DNA from: Phoronis ovalis | Taxonomy: Eukaryota; Phoronida; Phoronidae | DNA: 21,060 bases | Reading direction: 5' to 3' | NCBI GenBank assembly: GCA_028565635.1 | Contig: JAOXYB010106381.1 | Coordinates: 1 to 21,060, forward strand | Part shown: in pieces, positions 11,106 through 19,500 of the stretch | Numbering within the stretch: position 1 is the stretch's first letter | Layout: every line of letters starts with the position of its first letter | Translations under genes and position numbers: made by a program | Notes under the pieces: model-generated | Told to the model about the DNA's origin: nothing | What the model saw: only the letters and a program-made list of their open reading frames with translations | Database searches by the model: none

Positions 11106-11432
11106 CCGGGGGGGGGGGTGGGCAGTCAATATGAAAGTGGGTACGCATGTTCCAACAAGGGTATGTTTTTTTAATCGCCGGCAGGGTCTGTTTTTTGGCT
11201 AAAATCACAAAAAGTTTTTTTTTTGGAGGCGTGACACTTCGTTAGGGGTGTTGCTTGGAATTTCACTTCGTTAGGGTAGTCGTTAAAATTTCACTTCCTT
11301 GGGAGTGTATTTTTTCAAAAAAACTCACTTCCTTAGGGGTGTATTTTTTGCAGAACTTCGCTTTGTTAGGGGCTTTTTTGAAAAGCCATGTTGGAACATG
11401 GTACCCACTTTCATATTGACTGCCCCCACCGG
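11106..11432. mobile_element. Complete short inverted-repeat element, family A (MITE-like)
   Basis: Terminal inverted repeats of about 40 bp: left 11118-11156 (GTGGGCAGTCAATATGAAAG ... GTTCCAACA) and right 11389-11430 (TGTTGGAACATGGTACCCAC ... GACTGCCCCCACC); the outer ends are CCGGGG and CCACCGG. AGCAGTAC(C) occurs directly on both sides (11098-11106 and 11433-11441), an 8-9 bp target duplication of the size left by hAT or Mutator-like transposases. The interior has five CACTTCGTTAGGGGTGT-like units at 11235, 11264, 11292, 11326 and about 11359 (28-34 nt apart). No coding capacity, so it was mobilised in trans. Confidence 0.8.
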
Positions 11433-12576
11433 AGCAGTACCTACTTCTCAGGTAATCACAGGCAATCACTAAAAGTTACCTCCCTGTTAATTGTCTCCTC
11501 GATAACGAAATGTCCAGCAATTATTGTAGAAATATGAGTTTAGAATTGAATATCACTGTTTAAATAATTGGTGACTGATATCATGCACACAACATATATA
11601 TATACAATTACAAATTTAATATTGTTAGTATGATAAGATAAACAATAAAACAATAGCTTGTTATCAGATTTAAAAATATTAAAGAAAGCCTAATTGAGAT
11701 CTTCTGAATTTATAATCGAGAATTATTAAATACATACAATAAATTCTATTCTATAAATATATTTCTCATCATGATTAAATACAGAGATATAGCTGTATCG
11801 CACTGAGTAAATTTGGATTTCAACTATATACGCATATACTATGTGAATAAATATTAAAGATAAAAATAACTTCTGGTACATAATGTACAAACATCAGTAA
11901 ATCTAACAAAATATTTGATATAAATAGTAAATCACATTAGATGTATCAATTTTCTGTATAGTAATGGTTTTTAACTTGATATGGTTTTCAATTAAAGCCC
12001 AGTAGACTAACCTGCTGATTAAAATATACTGGTAGCATTACTGTTTAGCATTTGTACAAGGATATGAATTATTCCAGCTAACAGCAGGAGTATTAAAGCA
12101 AGGAATTTGAAGGAAAATAAAACACAGGTGATTTAACCTAAAAACCTGACCCATATACCACTACAAAGCATATGCCATGAAATTTTAATTAGGATACATA
12201 AGCTAGGATATTACAAAATAAATCAGACTGTGTTTCAACAATTTTAGGGTATATTACAAATTATTTGAAAATATCTACAGGTATCATTCCAATCCAGTGC
12301 ATAACAGCAGTAAAATTATAAATTGCCATTATATTCACAGCTTTCAACATAATCTCAGCATGACATCGGTGATAACAATCTCTTTGTGTAAAAGTTTAAC
12401 TGTAATTAGTTGAAAATCAGCTAAACTCAGCTAGAGACTTAACAAAAATTAATTTAAATCTTAAACTGGTCATGCAATGATGACATGTGTTAGCTAAATT
12501 CTTTCTACTGCTGTTGAAAGAGGCAACTACTGGACTGGGTTAACAAATCAACAAAGACTCATTAAAAAATCTCGAA
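11433..12576. other. AT-rich non-coding stretch
   Basis: Nothing coding or repetitive recognised beyond the flanking target duplication at 11433-11441. Probably part of the NCX 5'UTR intron if the first exon lies upstream of it. Confidence 0.45.
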
Positions 12577-12836
12577 AAGTACACCCCATGGTAAAAAAAA
12601 TGTTTGAAGTGGTTGACGATATCAATGGAAAAATTTTAAAATATACCATTAGTAATAAATTATTTACTGAAAATATATACCTTATATTAAAAAGATATTT
12701 GCAAAAAAACACCCCATGGTAAAAAATTGTCAACTAAACATAAGAAAGATATCCCATGGTAAAAAACAAGGCTGAAACTGGGGACCCAAGGTGTGGAACA
12801 TACATACAGTCACTTTGAATGAGAGCGCCCCCCTGT
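12577..12836 (-). mobile_element. Second copy of family B, inverted relative to the first
   Basis: On the minus strand the end reads CAGGGGGGCGCTCTCATTCA then AAGTGACTGTATGTATGTT, matching the left end of the 7137-7570 element. The interior holds TTTTTTACCATGGGGTGT units (plus-strand CCCCATGGTAAAAAA near 12583, 12711 and 12751). It is shorter than the first copy and its far end is not defined, so probably truncated. Confidence 0.6.
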
Positions 12837-13295
12837 AAATAAAGTGTCACTACATAGACCTTTTAGGTTTTACTATATAACACAGAAGCTGAATAGCTAG
12901 CAGGCATTAAATTCTTTATGTGTCAGTATTGCTTTAGTAAGATTACAACCATACCTAACATGCTATAAATATCATACCTACATATACCTGGATTTAGACT
13001 AAAAGCTTTGGCATACTTAAAAGGTCATTTGCTAAATATTACAAAAAAAGAAATTCTGCATCTGTCTGCAGTCTAGATAGTTAAGGATAACGCAAATCTG
13101 ACATTTTCCCTCTACCGAGTTTAAGCATTCAATGATGCCAGTGGAAATTAAATAAATAATGTAATAATTTTGTATTGCTAACAAGACTGCCAAGTGAAAA
13201 TGTACAGCAAAATACCTTTTTTTTATAAATGTCACATGATATTCTGTCCACAATACTTTTTATAATAACTACCATTGTTTTTTCTAGCTATTAGA
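12837..13295. other. AT-rich non-coding stretch
   Basis: No gene or repeat recognised. The minus frame 13032-13253 resembles nothing known. Confidence 0.45.
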
Positions 13296-13392
13296 AATTT
13301 CACCTCAAAATGACCTTTTGACCTCAAGGTCAGCAATGGTCTACTCAAGAGTCCTATTTTATCACTATCTCTAACTGCCTTATAGCAGCAAC
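13296..13392 (+). repeat. Truncated copy of family C
   Basis: TGACCTTTTGACCTCAAGGT (13311-13330) with CAGCAATGGTCTAC following it matches the middle of the 6341-6600 unit, and CTTATAGCAGCAACC (13379-13393) resembles its terminal hairpin region. About 200 nt of the unit are missing between these parts. Confidence 0.6.
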
Positions 13393-14412
13393 CTCTGCAA
13401 ACAATATCCTGTTATTGTTTTGCTCAGAAAAACCTATTTCATACCTGTGTAATATCATCAATACCTAGCATTCAGCAAAATATTTTTGCAGTCTAGTGTA
13501 AATATTACTTGAAGATCAATAATATATAGTAATGTCACAAAAATCCTATTTCTGTGAAAGAATTGAAGTCAGCTAAAAGATATTAATAGAAAAAGGATGT
13601 GAAGCTTACAAAACAATTTTGTGGACTGGTAGTTCTATATGGTGACAGCCAGTCCTCTGCTTAACTAAACTGAGCTATTGAGTTTGCTATCTAAAGCTCC
13701 AGCTTATATGGGGTACTATATATGGAACTGCATTGCTAGTTTCTAAATGTAGTTCTTTCACATGACTATAATTACCATGTATTACATTAGGCAAAAACCT
13801 CATTCATAAGAAACAGTCATGTATTATTTAAATAGAGATTCTCCAATATGCTTTCAATGCATTATTAGTAGTTGATGTAATGAGCTTAGTTGATTGATTC
13901 AATGGATTATTCCATCTACAATCTAAACAGGTACTTCAGTGGGAAATAATTGAATTAAAATTTTGTCAATATTTTGAAAAAAATTATTCAATGGAATAAT
14001 GATGTAAATTTAGAATTTCAAAAGTAGCTACTGTTAACTAGACCATCAAGTCAGTATATAGTACAGTTATCCCACTTTTGTAACAATAAAGTAGGCGAAA
14101 TGAATGACAACATCCTCAGGCAATATGACCGTAATTAAACTAATGTTAATAGTAATCTTCAAATGATCACACAACTGACCATGTTAGCATTTTTATACTT
14201 AACATTATTAAACATGAATATGAGGTAATTGTCAGAAATGCTCTTTTACACCATTGCGCATTTTTACAGCATTTTACGTGGACCATGTAACGTCACTACA
14301 TTAGTATTGCTTTGGTTTTCAATTCAACGGCAGTAGAATTCGAAATGAAATATGTATTAAATGAAATAATTACCACTAAAATAATGATATTGTACATTCA
14401 AATATACTTTAC
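13393..14412. other. AT-rich non-coding stretch
   Basis: No coding exon or repeat recognised. The candidate minus-strand donor at 14412 (CAG|GTAAAG) marks its upper edge. Confidence 0.45.
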
Positions 14413-14550
14413 CTGTATCCTTTACGATGTATAATCCTTAAAAAATATCCACAAGTAGTTATTTCATTCCCGGCGATTATGTTTATTGTGAGTTTCGAAA
14501 AAAATACTTGCAACTGATTTCGAAGCCGTCTGCAAGAACCAGCATCGACC
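14413..14550 (-). other. Candidate non-coding first exon of NCX (minus strand)
   Basis: Minus-strand GGATACAG|GTAAAG gives a strong splice donor whose intron starts at 14412. It is the best minus-strand donor I found below the promoter-like region at 14550-14620. Splicing it to the acceptor at 10874-10873 would give a 3.5 kb 5'UTR intron and a divergent NCX/NAA40 gene pair. The 5' end is a guess. The true NCX first exon could equally lie outside the window or elsewhere in 10.9-14.5 kb. Confidence 0.3.
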
Positions 14551-14922
14551 AGAACGGAAGTTGTTGCTTGTAGCATTATGGGAAGTTATCCTAGCAGAAT
14601 ATTTTCGCGCGAATTACAAAATCAAGAATGCTATAAATCATTTGAAATGGGATTTCTTGGGTGACAGTGATTAATGAAAACCGGCAAATGAGATCATTTT
14701 AACATACTATATCTCGTCTTACTTGTTTTTTTTCAATGTAACACATTCGATAGGGGGCACTACAAGCAGTGTTTTGACGCGTTACAACTCCTGCGCATAC
14801 CAATAGCATTTATCTCCTTTGTTCGTATTTAAGTTTTCCCGCTCTTTCAACATTTTCAGGGTTTAGACCTATTGGAATCTCGAATTTAGTCTTTGCACGA
14901 CTCGTCTGTGAAGTCAGCTAAG
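14550..14922. promoter_or_regulatory. NAA40 promoter and 5'UTR, possibly bidirectional
   Basis: CpG dinucleotides are locally more frequent than in the AT-rich surroundings. Visible motifs: ETS-like ACGGAAGTT (14554-14562); on the minus strand CTTCCCATAATGCT (14571-14584), close to the ZNF143/THAP11 core TTCCCATAATGC; palindromic TTCGCGCGAA (14604-14613), E2F-like; CCAAT (14800-14804); and TTTTCCCGC (14834-14842), an E2F consensus on the plus strand. The pyrimidine run CTCTTTC (14842-14848) is a possible start site, giving a 5'UTR of about 75 nt. No canonical TATA box is seen. Motif matches are by eye; the start site is inferred. Confidence 0.55.
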
Positions 14923-14928
14923 ATGGGT
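14923..14928 (+). CDS. NAA40: NAA40 coding exon 1 (Met-Gly only)
   Basis: ATGGGT followed by the consensus donor GTAAGT. Only two codons lie in this exon, the rest being 5'UTR. A shifted donor two bases earlier (GTGTAA) would break the frame with exon 2, so 14928 is preferred. Confidence 0.9.
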
Positions 14929-17900
14929 GTAAGTAAACCGGGACTGTGCTTAGTATGTAGTGTGTCAGTGTATCAAAATCTGGTTTCTACATATCTGTTT
15001 TTGTCCAATTAAGTAAAGTAGTATATATTTACTAATTTAGTAAATCTAAAATTCTATTTCTATTATCTATACCCATGCTTTCCTTTTTTAGAATTTTATA
15101 CATAACTTATATTTCTGGATATCTGAAGGCCCTACACAGCTTCCTACTACAATCAACTGGCGAGCATGTGTCGTTATATTTTTAAATAAATAAATTTATG
15201 ATATACTATCCATACCGCCTCCTGTGTAATCTATACTCTAGTCTCTATAGTAGTATAGATTACACAGGAGGCCGCATGCTCGCCAGGTGACCGTGTCTCC
15301 TACTACGGTTAGGTAGCGCGTCAAAAACTATCTATGCATGAGGCTGCAATTTTCGCATCATAATATCTGACACCTAAGGGCTAAGCCTATGAAAACCTAA
15401 ATACATCTTCCTAATTATACTTAACAGCACATGTCAAGGTTCCAAATGATAAGCAGTTTATTTCTCCATGCTCCAGCGTCCAAGTGTTAGAATTGCAAAT
15501 TTTTGCTTCGTCAAAATCATAACTTGAGACTTATGAATGCATAACCTATGCATTCACGTGATTATTCTTTTTGCAGAGAAAGTCCACAAAGGGAAAAGAA
15601 AAGAAACAAAGAAGAAAAGAGGTACTGTTATGTTAATGACTAGTCCTGACATATTGGTCCTAACACTTTCCTATTCAAAAACTGTCGTCTTTTGAAATTA
15701 ACAAAAACAATCAATATTCTCATACAGCAAAGCTCAGATGGTCTTAGTTTGTTATTATCAAATGAAAACTATATAAATATTTTTTGTAGCACAACACTTG
15801 TTGAATTTTAACTCGATAAATGCGAAGCGACCATACGGCATCTCCTGATCGTCTATGTTGATTTTCACTGATTTTTAACCGTCTGACTTATTTACACGTG
15901 TACATTTTATTAACTTGATAATAACGAACTAAGACCATTGTAGTGTTGCTCTATCAATAATTTCAGCATACGGGTGAGTTTTCATTAAATTCGAAAGGCA
16001 CTAGTTTTTGAATAGGAAAGTGTTAGGACCAATACGTCAGATATTGGGCCTATTATTGGACTAGATTTCATTCTGCGTCTTGATAATATTATGGGTGAGA
16101 CTTTACAAATTTTGTAACACCAACCAACATTTGATATAATTCACTTGTGTTGCCAAGTTTTGTTTTCACTTTTTAGGAAAATGCAAAGATGGCAGCTTCC
16201 CAACTTATAGTAGATGCTGCAAACCAATTGGAAGATCCAATGGCTACATTAGCACCATTTAAAAAATACGAAAGAAATGGGTGAGATTGTTATGAAATTG
16301 ACAATGCTAGATTTAGTTAGGACAGAAATGGGAAGTTCTACTTACTTGTATATTTATATTAGGGTAAAAATTAACCATATACATGTTACACATTGATATT
16401 TTAATGGAAAAGACTGTTTCTTAAAGGACTGTTCCACTAAAATTATCAAGGAAGGATCTGAAAATTATTTTAATAGGGGATACAGAGGCGGTATAAAGTT
16501 TCAGTTACACGGGATAGGTGGGATTAAGAAAAGTTTGTAATATTGGTTAGGATTTCATTTTATTTATGGGGAAGATTGAAAACAACTGGAATAGTTAACC
16601 TCTCCCTCTGATAATTTTTGATGAGAAGTCTCACACTGATATAGTCTCACACTGATATAGATGCTGTGAGATATTTATCTGTAGGCAAAACCAAAACCCT
16701 CACGTGAATAAATCTGGATATTAGGATATACTAGCCACCCTAAAGTAACAAGAAAAAGCTCCTATTTCTCAGTGTACAGTTTGCTTCTATACTTGACCTT
16801 GTTATCTTAATACACTATATATGTTTATTGCTTAATATATAACTAGTACATCAAGATACATGTAAAGAAATTTTCCTTTCAGGTTATCTCTTACTATTGA
16901 GTGTAAGCGTGTAGGTCAACTTGATAAAGAAACTGTTGATTGGGCATTCAATCTTACAAAATCAAATATGGAAACACTGTAAGTCAATTTACATTTTGTT
17001 ATATTATAGGACTACACTACAAAAAATTTCAAATTAAATGCGCTGTAATATTGTTTCTTCCATTTCTGTCACATGTAAAATCATATTTTTTTTGCACAAG
17101 CATATTAAAAGCAAAGTTGACAACAAGTTTATTAAGTAATGAATATTATGTTGCCTGGATTGTCCAGTCATCTGCACATAAGCTTCACTCATTGCAATAT
17201 AAGTCATAAGTCCTTGTAATATTTACCGAGACACATTTGTAACTTGCACCTTTGTCTTGTATGTAAAACAATGTTATAAATAATGCACACCAGGATTCTC
17301 TTATTTTCAACATTGCCTGTATAGAGAAGTATTTGACTTTCATTTAAGGTATGAAGATAGCGAATGGGGTTGGAAAGATAAGGAAAAATATGAAGAAATG
17401 ACTGAGGAGAAAGCTTGGTATTTAGTTGCAAGAAATGAAGATGGAAAACCAGTTGGATTTAGCCATTTTAGATTTGATATGGATTTTGATGATCATGTGT
17501 TATACTGGTAAGTTATTGCAATGTGTATACGTTTTGGCACACGTTTGCAAACTGTCAAAGCGTGAGTAGTATATACCCATAAGTTTATAATTGATATTTA
17601 GTTGAAACCTGTTGTGTGTCTCATCCATTACTAGCAAGTCAACTTGAAATTCAGACTTGTCAGTCCCATAAATACAGAAGCTATTTGTTTATATGTGAAA
17701 CTGTCTGATTTATTTCAATTTGGTTATAACCAGATATTAATTTTAATTTCATGTTGAGTTTATACATGATTTTCATTTTCTTATAGTTATAAAACATATA
17801 TATACCTCTTTGTATCTAGATATCTAAATTTGATTAGAACCAAAAGAGGTGTTAATTTCAATTCTAATTTTCTTACAGCTATGAAGTACAGATTAGCAAA

Positions 17901-19234
17901 GAAGCAAGAAGGAAGGGCCTTGGAAAATTTTTGATGCAAATTCTACAGCTAACTGCGTTTAAGTAAGTTTTCTCGGTGTTGTATATTGCTAGAACACAAT
18001 AGTTTTCTGGGGGTTTTTATTCGATGCAGGATAACATTGTTAAAATTTTGCTGTTACTAACTAATGCAATCGAACTTGGTACAATGATACAAGTTGAACA
18101 CTATGTGTAGGAAAATCTTCCAAGTAGTGCTACAGGTCGCATGTTACAGAATTCAACTGAATTGTTTGTAAAATCATGTGAACCAAGGTGTACTAGTTTA
18201 ATTTTTGAAGGAAACTTTGTTGAAAATGTCTGTTAAGCACTTAATAGACTGGCTCAAGTCTACCTGGCCAAATATTTAATTTTAACATAAATCATTAGTT
18301 TGAGGAAATCTTGATACAACATAAAATATCATATTTTCAGGTTTTATATATACCCCTGTTTTATATATGGCACGGCAGACTAAAATGATTTGATAAAAAA
18401 AATTCCAAACTACAAAATGTAAAGTAATGAATAAAATTCATGTTTTAACGATTATTAAACCTAATCAGAATAAAAATTAATAACATTATCAAAGAAATTG
18501 ACAGTATAAAAAAACATCATTTTAGACTTATGGTGCAAGTTTAAGCAGTTAAACATGCACATTGTTATCAGTGTTTTGATCCTTTGAGTGTCGACCTGAT
18601 GGAAGCAGCCTGTTGTGTTTGAATGACACTTGTATACAACCAGCACATTATGATTTCCACTCTTCTAGACTGTCTGTTTGCTTATAATAGCAAGCTTGAG
18701 CAGGGTTTTTATTTTTCAGAACACAGATGCTAAAGGTGATGTTAACAGTCTTCAAACGTAATGCATCCGCCTATGATTTCTTTGTTAAAGTTTTAAAGTA
18801 AGCCATTTTAATTTTCCAGAAATATATTCACCATTCTGCTTCTTTCGTTTTGCAAAGACAGCATGTCATTATTCAAAGCTGTGTCTATTATGTTCCTAGA
18901 GATGATGGCCTTTGTTAAACATACTTAATAAATAAAGCTCACATCTGTATGTATATGCTCCATTACTCCGAAGTTTATGAAGATCTTGTTTCACATGCCT
19001 TTCACAGGAATACCAATCATTAAGTATTATATAACGCAGCAAATACTGTTAATGATTCTAAAACACCTGTGCCTCTGTTTTAGATATGAAGTTGATGAAA
19101 CATCACCTGTTGAACATGTGTTTGATGAAAATGAATTCACCTACGAGATTCTCAGCAAACCAATCACTCCAAGAAAGCCATTAGAACAAGTACACAATGG
19201 CCACTCACACTGCGCTGGACAAATGTGTTGTTAA
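14923..19234 (+). CDS. NAA40: N-alpha-acetyltransferase 40 (NatD), complete gene with 8 coding exons
   Basis: Transfers acetyl from acetyl-CoA to the N-terminal serine of histones H4 and H2A, acting in nucleus and cytoplasm. Joined coding exons are 14923-14928, 15577-15621, 16177-16280, 16883-16978, 17349-17507, 17879-17962, 18720-18797 and 19084-19234: 723 nt, 240 residues, all introns GT-AG and frame kept throughout (human protein: 237). Seen: N-terminus MGRKS followed by a lysine-rich segment to residue 17; [14 protein letters not shown] at 48-61; SEWGWKD; the GNAT acetyl-CoA loop R147-R-K-G150-L-G152. The residues reported as catalytic or substrate-binding in human NatD (D127, Y136, Y138, E139, Y211) are all present at identical numbers. 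The tail is Cys/His-rich, as in human. The start is fixed by MGRK matching the family N-terminus. Intron insertions do not touch splice sites. Identification is near certain. Confidence 0.97.
15157..15286. repeat. Nested inverted repeat in NAA40 intron 1
   Basis: Outer arms CTGGCGAGCATG (15157-15168) and CATGCTCGCCAG (15275-15286) are a perfect 12-bp inverted pair. Inside are perfect 21-bp arms, 15217-15237 (starting GCCTCCTGTG) and 15252-15272 (ending CACAGGAGGC), with a 14-nt loop in which CTA and TAG can also pair. The outer left arm is 48 nt from the inner one but only 2 nt on the right, so the structure is asymmetric: possibly a foldback element with an insertion. Confidence 0.75.
15577..15621 (+). 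CDS. NAA40: NAA40 coding exon 2
   Basis: Acceptor TTTTTGCAG before AGAAAG, donor GAG|GTACTG. Encodes residues 3-17, [15 protein letters not shown], the basic N-terminal segment that matches human NAA40 almost residue for residue. Phase 0 on both sides. Confidence 0.95.
15638..16064. mobile_element. Long foldback element in NAA40 intron 2
   Basis: The arms 15646-15683 and 16003-16040 are inverted copies of 38 bp with a single mismatch (TATTGGTCCTAACACTTTCC inside). Pairing continues less perfectly inward: ATGGTCTTAGTTTGTTATTA (from 15738) pairs with its near-inverse ending at 15938, giving arms of about 120 nt. Outward, CTAGTCC (15640-15646) pairs with GGACTAG (16058-16064) after an 18-nt insertion in the right arm. 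GACTAG also occurs directly at 15638 and 16059. About 427 of the 555 intron bases belong to it. No coding capacity. Confidence 0.75.
16177..16280 (+). CDS. NAA40: NAA40 coding exon 3
   Basis: Acceptor TTTTTAG, donor GG|GTGAGA. Encodes residues 18-51 and part of G52, including the N-terminal helix (DAANQLEDP) and FKKYERNG, both recognisable in the human protein. Ends in phase 2. Confidence 0.95.
16628..16659 (+). repeat. 16-bp perfect direct duplication in NAA40 intron 3
   Basis: GTCTCACACTGATATA occurs twice back to back (16628-16643, 16644-16659). A small recent tandem duplication with no apparent role. Confidence 0.8.
16883..16978 (+). CDS. NAA40: NAA40 coding exon 4
   Basis: Acceptor TTTCCTTTCAG, donor ACT|GTAAGT. 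Encodes the rest of G52 through M81 and part of L84: [10 protein letters not shown], then the [13 protein letters not shown] segment typical of NAA40. The reading frame open past the donor (to 17209) is intron. Confidence 0.95.
17349..17507 (+). CDS. NAA40: NAA40 coding exon 5
   Basis: Acceptor CATTTAAG, a poor pyrimidine tract but required by the frame; donor TG|GTAAGT. Encodes [13 protein letters not shown], the AWYLVARN strand and [17 protein letters not shown], including D127 and Y136, and the first two bases of C137. Confidence 0.95.
17879..17962 (+). CDS. NAA40: NAA40 coding exon 6 (acetyl-CoA binding loop)
   Basis: Acceptor TTTCTTACAG, donor AA|GTAAGT. Starts with the last base of C137, then Y138 and E139 (catalytic site), and holds the GNAT motif A loop RRKGLGK (147-153) followed by the helix FLMQILQL. 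Confidence 0.96.
18720..18797 (+). CDS. NAA40: NAA40 coding exon 7
   Basis: Acceptor ATTTTTCAG, donor AA|GTAAGC. Encodes [21 protein letters not shown], matching the strand-helix that closes the acetyl-CoA site in the human protein. Confidence 0.95.
19084..19234 (+). CDS. NAA40: NAA40 coding exon 8 with stop codon
   Basis: Acceptor CTCTGTTTTAG. Encodes YEVDETSP, the FTYEILSK strand with Y211, and a tail ending [10 protein letters not shown] before TAA (19232-19234). The upstream in-frame ATG at 18977 lies in intron 7 and is not a start. Confidence 0.95.
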
Positions 19235-19500
19235 AAGCAGTCATTACAATTTAGCTTATTATTATTGCACACAGGCAATTGTACATTTGAACATTTTTCC
19301 AGACCCGACTGAACAGGAATTTGGACCTTTTAAGTATTTGTGAAACTGACTAATCTGTGTTTCTAATAGCTGCTAAGCAGGCATGTTATAGAAAAATACT
19401 TTTTTTTTGCTTTAGATTTTGTACCATCCTTCCATTTATTTAAACTTATTTTCATAGTATAATCATGAAAGTTGTATAATAAATATAATTATACTACAAA
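19235..19500 (+). other. NAA40: NAA40 3'UTR
   Basis: AT-rich sequence following the TAA up to shortly after the first AATAAA signal. No alternative coding exon is seen here. The exact cleavage site cannot be read from sequence. Confidence 0.6.
19478..19483 (+). terminator. NAA40: Poly(A) signal AATAAA of NAA40
   Basis: The first canonical AATAAA after the stop codon, 244 nt downstream, in an AT-rich context. Cleavage would be expected 10-30 nt further on. Confidence 0.65.

Noticed and set aside
12548-12733. Minus-strand 61-codon frame
   Set aside because: Lies entirely in the second family B copy; a repeat-derived open frame.
14771-15328. Inverted match GTTTTGACGCGTTAC (14771) and GTAGCGCGTCAAAAAC (15313)
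   Set aside because: 15 nt with a mismatch and a one-base bulge over 540 nt; could be chance or a shared promoter-type motif, and it does not extend.
18977-19083. In-frame ATG extending NAA40 exon 8 upstream as an independent 85-residue protein
   Set aside because: The acceptor at 19082-19083 joins exon 8 in frame to exon 7, and the upstream residues resemble nothing in NAA40.
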